Shown here piece after piece: positions 35,866 through 45,666 of a stretch of 64,000 bases of DNA. A program made the translations under genes and the position numbers. The notes under the pieces are model-generated. The model saw only the letters and a list, made by a program, of their open reading frames with translations, had not been told where the DNA came from and made no database searches. Source of the stretch: DATFNI01 sp963787205 (GTDB taxonomy: Bacteria > Bacteroidota > Rhodothermia > Balneolales > DATFMH01); contig CAWBCD010000003.1 in assembly GCA_963787205.1 (NCBI GenBank), positions 124,001 to 188,000 on the forward strand. Reading direction: 5' to 3'. Within the stretch, counting starts at the first letter, position 1. The number at the start of each line of letters is the position of its first letter.

Positions 35866-37073
35866 ATGAAATCCAATATTACCGGTTTTTTACTGATCAT
35901 TGTTTTGGGTCTGTTTCTAACTGGTTGCAGTAAGTCGGCAGGCGGCGTCACGAATGTTAATCCCCCTGACTACCATGCGGACGATTTGCCTCCGGTCGAT
36001 AATTCAACGCCTAAACTTACAATCGCGTGGGAGAGCACGGCGAAGAAGATATCCCATAACGTAGGATACGCCGAATACGGCAGGATACATCGCTTGAGCG
36101 GAGACACATTGATTCTAACATATCACTGCGGACCCAATTCTTCCAATTTCTACGGTGATGATATTGCCATAAGATGGAGTTATGACAATGGTGATACCTG
36201 GGGTAATACACAGATAGTTGTCAAAAATGACAAGCCGGATTATTACGGTTTTGCTAACCCGGAAATCCGGGTACTGCAAAACGACTGGATACTCATGGCT
36301 TATGTTGGACGAGGGAAACCTGACGATAATATCCACGACAATGTTCAGGTGATCGTCAGCAAGGATAGGGGAAAAACGTGGGGTGCCCCTAAAATTGCAG
36401 CACTGGGTCGTTCATGGGAGCCCGGGTTGATTCAACTTTCTGATGGGGAAATAGAAATGTTTTATTCCAGTGAGGCTGCCTGGTGCCGGGTAATAATCCC
36501 CAGCAAGAGATCCTGATGATCAGTTCAAAAGATAATGGGTATACATGGTCCAATCCCCTGAGAGTCTCCTATAGCAATGGAAACCGTGACGGAATGCCGG
36601 TCCCTCTGATATTGAAGGGAAACAAGGGGATTGTGTTCGCCATAGAATCGGTGGGCAATGCCCAGTCGCCCTGGATAATATGGTCTTCGATGGATGCCAA
36701 TTGGAACTATGCATCGTGGGGTACAGCAGGTAACGAAAGACGATGGCAGGCTACGAGTGAAAATATCTGGGGGGGAGCACCCTATCTGATACAACTGCCT
36801 GATGGAAATACCTTGCTTTCTGTGCAGGATTCTGGCGGAAGAAATATCGGTAGCGACTGGAAGAAAAATACAATGCTTGTGCTGGCAGGAAATAGCGTGG
36901 CCAGGAATTTTACTAATATATCGTATCCATGGCCTGATTTGCCCACTAATGAAGGTGCTTATTTCAGTTCCTTATTTCTGAAAAACGATACAACTGTTAT
37001 TGCGGTAACCAGTAGGAACTTCCCGGATGGACACAGTGAGATTTGGAGTAAAGAAGGGAAAATCCATGACTGA
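35866..37073 (+). pseudogene. Secreted sialidase/BNR-repeat type glycoside hydrolase, frameshifted
   Basis: The ATG at 35866 gives a lipoprotein signal (VLGLFLTGC), preferable to the ATG at 35836. The protein is a six-bladed propeller type with Asp-box motifs SYDNGDTWG, SKDRGKTWG and, after a one-base shift at about 36483, SKDNGYTWS; it ends SRNFPDGHSEIWSKEGKIHD. The shift sits in TGGTGCCGGG and splits the gene into two open parts, of which the second has only a GTG start. Family could be GH33 sialidase or GH93 exo-arabinanase; the neighbouring GH43 favours neither strongly. It follows the SusD relic by about 100 bases and belonged to the same locus. Confidence 0.78.
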
Positions 37074-37230
37074 GCGCCTGATATTGTAATTTACTAGTAT
37101 CCCGAGCAGGGGGGAAATGTCAGATATCCTGAAGGAGATACAGGAAAAGAAAGGGACCCCGGCCGGGATTCGAAGAGAGGTCCGGAAATTGATTGCAATA
37201 TTTATTTTAGAACCCAATAGATAAGAAACT

Positions 37231-38350
37231 ATGAATAGAAAAAGCTTCCTGAAAAGACGGAGTGTTGCCGGCTTTGGGGTAGCAGGTGCCCTGTCAATAC
37301 TGAACGCATTTTCAAAAAAAGCACCAGAGGTAATTGAGTACAAACCCATCAAACCGCAGATCGCGGCTCCGAGAGGTGCCATTTATATCCCTGCGAGGGC
37401 CTACAATACGTATCAACAGTGGAGAGACTATAATCAAAAGGAAACGGACCGGGATTTTAGCTATGCCAAAAGTATAGGATTAAACTCACTGCGTATATGG
37501 CTGAGTTATGAATATTGGCTGGAGAATCCTCAAAGACATTTAGAGTCATTGGACCATATGTTGGATGCGGCCGACAAGAAAGGGCTGAAAATCCTGTTGG
37601 CGTTGTTTGATTCGTGCGGCGTGGAGAACACAAAAAAAGCAAGTGAAGACCGTAATCCAAAGACAGCCGTCGCTGTGAAATCGCTGAGTCTGGTGATAAG
37701 CCGTGACAGGGACAGGTGGAATGAGCCGGATCGGTTTGTGAACGTTGTCATGGAACGTTTTGCAAGCGATAAGCGAAAACTGGCCTTTGAAATAATAAAC
37801 GATCCGGGGTTTGGAGATAACCGGATCGCTATGTCACGCTATCTGTTCAAAGTTGCAAAGGCAAAACAGGACAGCACCCGTTTACTATCGGTTCATTACG
37901 GGGTATGGAAAATTGGGAAATTTTATGGACCTGGGGATTGATCTCTTCGAATATCATGATAACTTTCCAACCAACCTTGGTCCCTTTAAGCACAAGCTCC
38001 ATATGGCAAAACAAGTAGCGGAAACTCTCGACAGACCTATGTGGATTACGGAATGGCAGCGCCTTCGTCCAAGCGGTAATGGATGGAATGAAGCAAAAAT
38101 CCCATACGAGGAGCTTACGCCTGATTTGGCGAGTCTGGCTGATATCGTTAACGGTGCGGGTATCGGCAATCACTTTTGGTCGCTTATGTTTAAGCCAGCT
38201 TATTTAACGCCGCAAGGTAACATAGGAACCTTTAATGGCCTGTTTCACGAAGATGGCGCTGTATACAGTCTGGTTGATGCCCGGGCCGTTTCAGAAAAAC
38301 CCAATTTCCAGGCTGAGGAAAGGAAGGAAATACCAAAGTGGGCAAGGTAA
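37231..38350 (+). pseudogene. Secreted TIM-barrel glycoside hydrolase (GH5-like), frameshifted
   Basis: The N-terminus has a twin-arginine-like signal (KRRSVAGFGVAGALSIL). The TIM-barrel body follows: DFSYAKSIGLNSLRIWLSYE, LDHMLDAADKKGLKILLALF, then EIINDPGFG where cellulase-type enzymes have a Glu-containing NEP motif (Asp191 here). A one-base shift at about 37905-37930 moves the rest to another frame: FMDLGIDLFEYHDNFPT, RPMWITEWQRL (candidate nucleophile Glu) and a C-terminal GNHFWSLMFKPAYL. The substituted acid/base position may be a family trait or decay. Substrate unknown. Confidence 0.75.
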
Positions 38351-38438
38351 CTGTGTGAGAGGTTTGAAATCCAAGAAAGTAAGAGATGACACACCACATG
38401 ATAACTGGATTGATAATTGATTAATCGGGTCAGAACGT

Positions 38439-40706
38439 ATTAAAAGGCGATATACATATTTCGTATTTATAATCATACTCTTATTAGATGTTGGTTTCTT
38501 TGCTTTCTGCAGCAACAAGGTAAACGATGAAAAATCAGCGGCTCCATCGGTCAGGTCCGAAGAGATCCATAATGCTTTTATCGGGTCTCAAAAATGTAAA
38601 TCCTGCCATGAGTCGGAGTATAACGCCTGGATGAAATCGGATCATTATCATGCGATGGCAGTTGCTGGCGATAGTAGTGTTGAAGCAAATTTCAATAATA
38701 CGGTCTTTCACAGCAATGGCGTCGCCTACCGGTTTTATAAGAAAGATGGCAATTATATGGTCAGAACAGCCGGGCCACGAGGGAAATATCATGACTATAA
38801 GATAGCCTATGCCTTTGGTTGGGAGCCGCTGCAACAATATCTGGTGCCCTTCCCGAAAGGGAAACTACAGGCTTTGGAGGTAGCATGGGACGTGAATAAG
38901 AAGAAATGGTTCTCGCTTCGTCCCGGTCAGAAACTAAAACCGGACGACTGGCTCAGTTGGACGCACGGGGCAATGAACTGGAATACGATGTGCGCCAACT
39001 GTCATTCCACCAACCTGAAGCAGAATTATATCGCTGCCTCGGACTCCTTTCATACCACCTGGTCACAGATCAACGTGAGCTGCGAATCCTGCCACGGTCC
39101 GGGCCAGAAGCATGTATCCTACATTGAATCCTTACACGGCCGGAAACCGGACATGACCATATTGCGCAGCGATCTGCAGATGAACCCGGGCATTGCCTCC
39201 CACAAACTGGTAGATGAGTGCGCCCGTTGTCATTCCCTCCGTGAACAGATGACGAATGTTAACCTGCACGACGGCCATTTCATGGACTCGTATAATCCAC
39301 AGTTGCCGCACCCGGACAGCTACTACGCCGACGGTCAGATCAAAGGAGAGGATTATGTGTATGGCTCTTTCCTTCAGAGCAAGATGTACCACTACGGCAT
39401 TGCCTGCACCAATTGTCATGATCCGCATACCATGCACCTGAAAGCGATAGGTAATAATCTGTGCATTAGCTGCCATGACGAGAAGGTTTATAACACCCCT
39501 GCACACCATCATCACAAGATGAATACCGATGCGGCCCTTTGCATCAACTGCCACATGCCGGGCAGGTATTATATGCAGGTCGATTTCCGGCGTGATCACA
39601 GCTTTCGTATTCCGCGGCCTGACCTGACAGAGAAGTACGGGACGCCCAATGCCTGCAACGACTGTCACAAAGACAAGAGTGCCGGCTGGGCTGCCAAGGC
39701 TATTAAAAGCTGGAATCAAACACCAAAGGATCACTTCTTTGCATACACGGAGACATTGGCAAAAGCAGGGAAGGAAGGTGAGAAAGCAGAACCGGAGTTA
39801 ATGAAACTGGCTGGCGATCATTCACAGCCGGCCATCGCGCGAGCCACGGCGATCTGGTACCTGGGACAATCCCTGGATAATCAAAATGTGGCGATGATCC
39901 GGAACCAGTTGCAATCACCCTATTCTTTAATTCGCGTGAGTGCAGTTAATGCCTTATCAAGTCTTCCGGCTTCCATGAAGGCTCGGGTCCTGCAACCCCT
40001 GGTTCGGGATTCGATTCGGGCTGTACGGGTGGCAGCGGCAAAGGCACTGGCTGACGTTGCAGCTTCGGATATATCGGCAGATAATCAGGCAGCCTTCAAA
40101 AGAGCTCAAGGCGATCTTCAAAAGAGTTTTTATGTATCTCAGTATTTTCCTGTAGGGCAGTTGAACCAGGGTGAATACTACGAGCAAAAGAAGGATTGGA
40201 ACAAAGCTTTGGAGGCTTATCAAAAGGCATTAGAGAAGGATCCCTACTTTAACCAGGCGCGGATCAACCTGGCGTATTTGTATAATCAGCTGGACGAAGA
40301 CGGGAAGGCAGAGCAGCTATTTAAAACTGTTATTGAACAAGAGCCCGATTTCGGACCGACCTACTTTTCCATGGCTTTGTTGATCTCTCAAAAGGGAAAT
40401 TTAAAAGAGGCACTTCCATACTTTAAAAAGGCGGCAGCTAAAATGCCGGGAAATGGCCGGGTGGTGTATAATGAGGCCATCGTCTATCAAAAGTTGAAAC
40501 GGTATAAAGATTCGGAAGAAGCGTATCTGCGTGCGCTAAAAATTGATCCGAATAACGTGGAGTACCAATATGGTATCTGCACTTTGTACATGCAGCAGAA
40601 ACTCTATCACAAGGCACTGCCGCATGTTCAAAAACTAGTGAATTTACAACCGGGCAATTCTCAGTTTGTCAGCCTGTTGCAAGTCGTGAAGAGCAAAATT
40701 CAATAG
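38439..40706 (+). CDS. Multiheme c-type cytochrome with HEAT-like and TPR region; no ATG/GTG/TTG start
   Basis: The first in-frame ATG (38631) lies after the first heme motif. Reading upstream in frame gives a signal and lipobox (RRYTYFVFIIILLL, VGFFAFC) and the motif CKSCH. The only sensible start for this signal is ATT at 38439 (followed by Lys-Arg-Arg), with a stop just upstream and no ATG, GTG or TTG between. The body has eight CxxCH motifs (CKSCH, CANCH, CESCH, CARCH, CTNCH, CISCH, CINCH, CNDCH), then about 150 residues of HEAT-like helices (ARATAIWYLGQSL, IRVSAVNALSSLP) and four or more TPRs to residue 755. It resembles cytochrome c554-type TPR proteins. The odd start suggests ATG-to-ATT mutation or a rare ATT start. 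Confidence 0.78.
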   Translation: MKRRYTYFVFIIILLLDVGFFAFCSNKVNDEKSAAPSVRSEEIHNAFIGSQKCKSCHESEYNAWMKSDHYHAMAVAGDSSVEANFNNTVFHSNGVAYRFYKKDGNYMVRTAGPRGKYHDYKIAYAFGWEPLQQYLVPFPKGKLQALEVAWDVNKKKWFSLRPGQKLKPDDWLSWTHGAMNWNTMCANCHSTNLKQNYIAASDSFHTTWSQINVSCESCHGPGQKHVSYIESLHGRKPDMTILRSDLQMNPGIASHKLVDECARCHSLREQMTNVNLHDGHFMDSYNPQLPHPDSYYADGQIKGEDYVYGSFLQSKMYHYGIACTNCHDPHTMHLKAIGNNLCISCHDEKVYNTPAHHHHKMNTDAALCINCHMPGRYYMQVDFRRDHSFRIPRPDLTEKYGTPNACNDCHKDKSAGWAAKAIKSWNQTPKDHFFAYTETLAKAGKEGEKAEPELMKLAGDHSQPAIARATAIWYLGQSLDNQNVAMIRNQLQSPYSLIRVSAVNALSSLPASMKARVLQPLVRDSIRAVRVAAAKALADVAASDISADNQAAFKRAQGDLQKSFYVSQYFPVGQLNQGEYYEQKKDWNKALEAYQKALEKDPYFNQARINLAYLYNQLDEDGKAEQLFKTVIEQEPDFGPTYFSMALLISQKGNLKEALPYFKKAAAKMPGNGRVVYNEAIVYQKLKRYKDSEEAYLRALKIDPNNVEYQYGICTLYMQQKLYHKALPHVQKLVNLQPGNSQFVSLLQVVKSKIQ

Positions 40707-40724
40707 CATCATAAAAGTAATACT

Positions 40725-43222
40725 ATGAAGAAGATTTTAACATGGGTTTTATTTTCACTGGTTGGCATTCCTGTGTCAACGGTTTGTGCACAATCCTCTT
40801 TTCGGCCACCGGCCTACCCGCTGATCACCTCGGACCCGTATTTAAGTATATGGTCTTTCAATGACACGTTATATAACGGGCCAACCAGGCACTGGACCGG
40901 CAAGGCACAGTCCCTGCAGGGGATTATTCGGGTGGACGGAAAATCCATGTACTTCATGGGGACCCCGATCACCCAATATAAGACGATAGTACCACTATCC
41001 GGAAAAGATGAGGGCAGTTGGAGATATACTTTTACCCAGCCTGGAAATAATTGGAAGCAAACGGGTTATCAGGATGACCAGTGGAAACGGGCCACCGGAG
41101 CCTTCAGCAAAGGTTCCCAGGCTCCGAACCGTTGGGCAACTCACGATATCTGGGTCCGTCGTGTCTTTGAGCTTGGTGATGAAGATCTAAGCAATCTGTT
41201 CCTGAATCTGCATCATGATGATAATGTTACCGTGTATTTGAATGGGGTGCTTGCCTATCAGAAAAAGGGATGGGTTTCGAATCCGGTTCTGGTGCCGATC
41301 GACCCGGCAGCCAGGGCTGCGCTGAAGAAGGGTAAAAATGTGATGGCCATCCACTGTGAGAATACCGCAGGAGGAGCCTATCTGGACGCCGGTCTCACCC
41401 TGAAGATCCCGTCCATTGTTCATCTCCCCACGGCAAAGCAGACCTCAGTGAAGGTGAGTGCCACGCAGACCCGTTATCAGTTCGATGCGAGTGGTGTTCG
41501 TCTGGATCTGACATTTACCGCTCCATTTCTTCCAAATGACCTTGATGTCTTCTCACGCCCTGCCGACTACGTGAGCTTCCGTGTACAGTCAGAAGACGGT
41601 CGTAAGCACCAGGTACAGCTTTATTTCAGTGCCGCGGGAAATCTTGCAGTCAATACACCCGATCAAAAGGTCGTGTGGAACAGGGTGTCTGCAAACAAAT
41701 TATCGGTGATGCGTGTGGGTACAGCTTCCCAGCATATTTTAGGGCGGAAGGGTGACGGCGTGCGCATCGACTGGGGGCATATGTACCTGGCGATTCCAGA
41801 TGGAAAGGGAATCACAACTGCAATGGCTGCAAGCGATCCCTCGATTGAGAATTTTGTATCGAACGGGAAACTGACCCTGTCAGACGACCAGCAGATGCCC
41901 CGACCGGCAGGATTGAAACCGGTTACCCTGGCTGCTGCATGGGACCTTGGCAAAGTCGGGGCCGATCCGGTCGATCACCATCTGATCCTGGCCTATGATG
42001 AAGATTATGCCATCGAATACTTTCACCAGAAGTTAAGACCATGGTGGAAACGGGATCCGGGGATGACGGCAGTTAAGATGCTCGAAGACCGGGAACATAA
42101 TTATTCCCGCCTGATCAGGGAGTGCGATCAGTTTGATACCCGGATGCAACAACAGGCAGCAGCGGCAGGCGGAGAGAAGTATGCGCACCTTTGTGAGCTG
42201 GCTTACCGCCAGGCTCTTGCCGCATGTAAGCTGGCAGCAGGTCCGGATGGTAAGCCCCTGTTCTTCAGCAAAGAGAACTTCAGCAACGGGGATATCAGCA
42301 CGGTGGATGTGATTTATCCGACCTCACCAGTGCTTCTCTATTATAATCCCAGGCTGCTCGAAGCCTTGATGGATCCGATTTTTTATGACTGCGAGAGCGG
42401 GCGATGGACGGCTCCGTATTCACCTCATGACCTGGGTACCTATCCGGTGGCCAATGGCCGGCGAGCCGATCAGGAAGAGGCTATGCCGATCGAGGAGAGC
42501 GGGAATATGCTGATCATGACCGCCGCTATCTCAGCGGTGGAGGGTAATGCATCCTATGCCCGGGAACACTGGAAGGTGCTGACCCGGTGGGCCGATTTCC
42601 TGCTCAAGAACGGGATGGATCCCAAGAACCAGCTGACCACCGATGATTTTGCCGGCCGCAGCGCTCACAATGCGAATCTGTCAGTGAAGGCTATTGTCGG
42701 GATCGCCTGTTATGGAAGAGTAGCCGGGATGCTGGGCAAAACAGACATCGAAAAGAAATTTCTGGATACTGCCCGGCACATGGCTCAGAAATGGATCAGA
42801 CTGGATAAAGAAGGGGATCACTATAAGTTGACCTTCGACCGGCCGGGGACCTGGAGCCAGAAGTATAACCTGGTTTGGGATAAGATTCTCAACCTTGACG
42901 TGTTTCCAAAAAGTGTGGCACGCACCGAGGTCGATTATTACCTGACCAAACAGAACAGCTATGGCCTGCCGCTCGACAGCAGGGCCACTTACTCGAAGAG
43001 CGACTGGATCACCTGGACCGCTACATTATCACCTGATAAGGCAACTTTCGAAAAATTTATCGATCCTTTATACAGGTATGTGGACAGACACCGAACCGCG
43101 TGCCGATGAGCGACTGGTTCCAGACTACTGATGCCACAAAGGTCGGTTTCCAGGCACGATCTGTCGTTGGTGGATACTTTATCAAGATGCTGGACCAAAA
43201 GATGGAGTCGGGTGATAAATAG
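40725..43222 (+). pseudogene. Secreted DUF5127/DUF4965/DUF1793 (glutaminase A-like) protein with late frameshift
   Basis: Signal peptide (cut near VCAQ), then a domain order typical of the family: DUF5127 with an inserted jelly-roll sugar-binding-like segment (about 100-220), DUF4965, and a DUF1793 (alpha/alpha)6 barrel (VIYPTSPVLLYYNPRLLEAL, HDLGTYPVANGRRADQEEAM, ADFLLKNGMDPKNQLTTDDF). The open frame ends at 43109, but one missing base near 43085 would restore TPNRVPMSDWFQTTDATKVG and GFQARSVVGGYFIKMLDQ to a TAG at 43222. The lost tail (about 45 residues) includes the conserved PNRVPMSDW segment. Called glutaminase by homology to fungal enzymes; in PUL-like loci it is more likely to act on a carbohydrate. 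Activity doubtful. Confidence 0.83.
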
Positions 43223-43284
43223 AAGATTGACTCAGTTCAAAGCGAGGGCTATCATAACAAAACAACTTACATATAATCATTTAG

Positions 43285-44388
43285 ATGACTGATCTGCCAT
43301 TCAAAAGGAATGTGATACTGATTACGCTTGCCCTTTTTCCCTTTACATATTGTGCAGCACGTTCGGATCATCATGCTACTGATAAGTCGTCGTCCGTCCA
43401 TGTTTCCTGCACCTTTGCTAATCCTGTCGGAAAAGGTCAGGATCCATGGGTTATTAAGAAAAATGGTTTTTACTACTTCGTCGAATCCAGGAACGGGGGA
43501 ATCTATGTATCCAAAAACAAGAACCTTACCGACATCAAGACGGGAGAGGTCCTGGTATGGTCGCCGCCCGCCGCGCCAGCTTGGAATCATGCCAATATCT
43601 GGGCACCCGAGCTTCATTTTTTGGACGGTAAATGGTACATCTACTACGCTGCCGGCAAAGTGAACGGATCTCCTTTCATCTACCAGCGAAGCGGCGTGCT
43701 TGAGGCTGCGACATCAGATCCACAGGGAAAATATATTGATAAAGGTAGGTTATATACGGGCGATGATATCAGTAATCCTTCTACTGATAAATGGGCTATT
43801 GACTTAACGGTCACTCAAATTAATAACCAGCTCTATGCCATTTGGTCGGGTTGGGTTAATAATGAGATGTCCGACAAGACCCCGCAGCAATTATATATCG
43901 CTAAGATGAGCGATCCCCGGACCATCAGCAGCAACCGTGTGGAGATCTCAAGTCCGACTGAAAGTTGGGAGAAAGGCCCGGAACTGGATTTGCAAGAGGG
44001 TCCTGAAGTGCTAAAGCACAATGGGGAAACCTTCATCATCTACTCGACCCAGGATTCTTGGCTTAAAACGTATAAACTGGGACAGCTGAAATTAAAAAGT
44101 GATACATCAGATCCTATGAATCCAGCCAGCTGGGTAAAATCGGGACCTGTTTTTGAAGGGGCCGGTCAGGTATACGGCGTCGGCCATGCCAGTTTTACAA
44201 CATCTCCTGATGGGACGGAGGACTGGATTATCTATCATACCAAAATAGATTCCACCCCGGGATGGAATCGAGACATCTATATGCAGCCATTCACGTGGAA
44301 GCCCAATGGCGATCCCGATTTTGGCAGGCCGGTCATGCCGGGTGTGCAAATCCCGGTACCATCAGGTCAACAATGTGAAACAAAATGA
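43285..44388 (+). CDS. Family 43 glycoside hydrolase (secreted)
   Basis: 367 residues with an N-terminal signal (VILITLALFPFTYC; a lipobox-like Cys23). Five-bladed propeller GH43 with the three catalytic carboxylates in place: base Asp53 (GQDPWVIKKNGFYYFVESRN), pKa-tuning Asp173 (KWAIDLTVTQI) and acid Glu238 (LQEGPEVLKHNGETFIIYST). Further family marks are HANIWAPELHFLDGKWYIYY and GVGHASFTTSPDGTEDWIIY. Members act on arabinan, arabinoxylan or xylan side chains from outside the chain; the subfamily cannot be fixed here. It is followed by the GH5-like gene after 34 bases. Intact, unlike the upstream hydrolases. Confidence 0.9.
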   Translation: MTDLPFKRNVILITLALFPFTYCAARSDHHATDKSSSVHVSCTFANPVGKGQDPWVIKKNGFYYFVESRNGGIYVSKNKNLTDIKTGEVLVWSPPAAPAWNHANIWAPELHFLDGKWYIYYAAGKVNGSPFIYQRSGVLEAATSDPQGKYIDKGRLYTGDDISNPSTDKWAIDLTVTQINNQLYAIWSGWVNNEMSDKTPQQLYIAKMSDPRTISSNRVEISSPTESWEKGPELDLQEGPEVLKHNGETFIIYSTQDSWLKTYKLGQLKLKSDTSDPMNPASWVKSGPVFEGAGQVYGVGHASFTTSPDGTEDWIIYHTKIDSTPGWNRDIYMQPFTWKPNGDPDFGRPVMPGVQIPVPSGQQCETK

Positions 44389-44422
44389 TTCTCAGTTAAG
44401 ATAAAGAATATAAGGATACGTC

Positions 44423-45616
44423 ATGAGGTACAATGAATTAAGACGAGGCTTTAACAAAAGAGTGACCGGATTCAGGCTATTGCTCCTGTTCTGTTTCATC
44501 CTGGTTTCCGTATCGGCTTCTGCCCAGAAGATTTCAGACAAAACATGGTCCGTAAAACGGGCCAACGAGTGGTACAAACAACACGATTGGATAGTCGGCT
44601 GCAACTATATCCCGCGTACAGCGATCAACCCCATTGAGATGTGGCAGGAGGCAACGTTCGATCCCAAAACGATCGATCAGGAGCTCGGGTGGGCCCAGAA
44701 CATTGGCTTTAACACAGTGCGTGTATTTCTTCATTACCTGGTATGGGTCAGAAGTCCTGAAGCGTATAAAAAACGGATCGATCAGTTTCTCCAAATTGCT
44801 AACAAGCATCATATCAAAGCGATGTTTGTTCTCTGGGATGATGTATGGGGAAAGGATCCCGACCTGGGCGAACAACCCAAACCGGTGCCTGGTATTCATA
44901 ACTCTGGATGGATGCAAAATCCGGGCCTGAGTCAACGGACAGACAAGGCTCTTTACCCGGTATTTGAGGCTTATGTTAAAGATATCCTTTCCACTTATTC
45001 CAAGGATGATCGGGTCCTGCTTTGGGATCTGTATAATGAGCCGGGCAATGGGAAGAAACCACCCGTTAGCACGATGCCGTTGTTGCGCAGGACCGTGGAG
45101 TGGGCCAGGGAAGTGGACCCGAGCCAGCCATTGACGATCGGGATATGGAACGGATCTAAAAGTTTTGCGGAATTAAACCGGTTTTCACTGGACAACTCTG
45201 ATGTCATCTCGTTCCATAATTATGATCCGCTGAATCAGGTGAAAGAGGAAGTGGATAGCCTGAAGAAGCGTGGCCGTCCGCTGATCTGTTCGGAATATAT
45301 GGCGCGTCCGCGGGGCAGCACCTTCCAGGCCATTCTGCCGTACTACCAGAAAGAGTGGGTTGGTGCAATCAACTGGGGTTTCGTCAGTGGCAAAACGCAG
45401 ACGATTTATCCATGGGACTACCCGAAGGGTTCACCCGATTCCTATTACAACGCCTGGAAGGATGATGTACGAAGTGTCTATCCGTGGCAGTCTCATCTTA
45501 CGGCACAGGAACCAAAAGTCTGGTTCCATGACATCTTTCGTGCCGACGGCACCCCATTTGATCCGGCCGAGATCACTCTGATCAAGAAACTAACAAGGGA
45601 AGCAAACGGAAAGTGA
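44423..45616 (+). CDS. Secreted GH5-like (cellulase-fold) glycoside hydrolase
   Basis: 397 residues. Signal peptide (LLLLFCFILVSVSASAQ), then a TIM barrel: VGCNYIPRTAINPIEMWQEA, LGWAQNIGFNTVRVFLHYLV, acid/base Glu206 in LLWDLYNEPGNG, SFHNYDPL, and nucleophile Glu291 in LICSEYMARPRGSTF. These are the two glutamates of clan GH-A. Bacteroidota annotate this type as 1,4-beta-xylanase or cellulase-family protein without proof of substrate. It sits between GH43 and the mutarotase, same strand, 34 and 50 bases apart. Compare the damaged GH-A-like gene at 37231. Confidence 0.85.
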   Translation: MRYNELRRGFNKRVTGFRLLLLFCFILVSVSASAQKISDKTWSVKRANEWYKQHDWIVGCNYIPRTAINPIEMWQEATFDPKTIDQELGWAQNIGFNTVRVFLHYLVWVRSPEAYKKRIDQFLQIANKHHIKAMFVLWDDVWGKDPDLGEQPKPVPGIHNSGWMQNPGLSQRTDKALYPVFEAYVKDILSTYSKDDRVLLWDLYNEPGNGKKPPVSTMPLLRRTVEWAREVDPSQPLTIGIWNGSKSFAELNRFSLDNSDVISFHNYDPLNQVKEEVDSLKKRGRPLICSEYMARPRGSTFQAILPYYQKEWVGAINWGFVSGKTQTIYPWDYPKGSPDSYYNAWKDDVRSVYPWQSHLTAQEPKVWFHDIFRADGTPFDPAEITLIKKLTREANGK

Positions 45617-45666
45617 AGCGGCTCATAAAGATATATTCCAGAATCTCCAATTAACAGGAACAGAAC

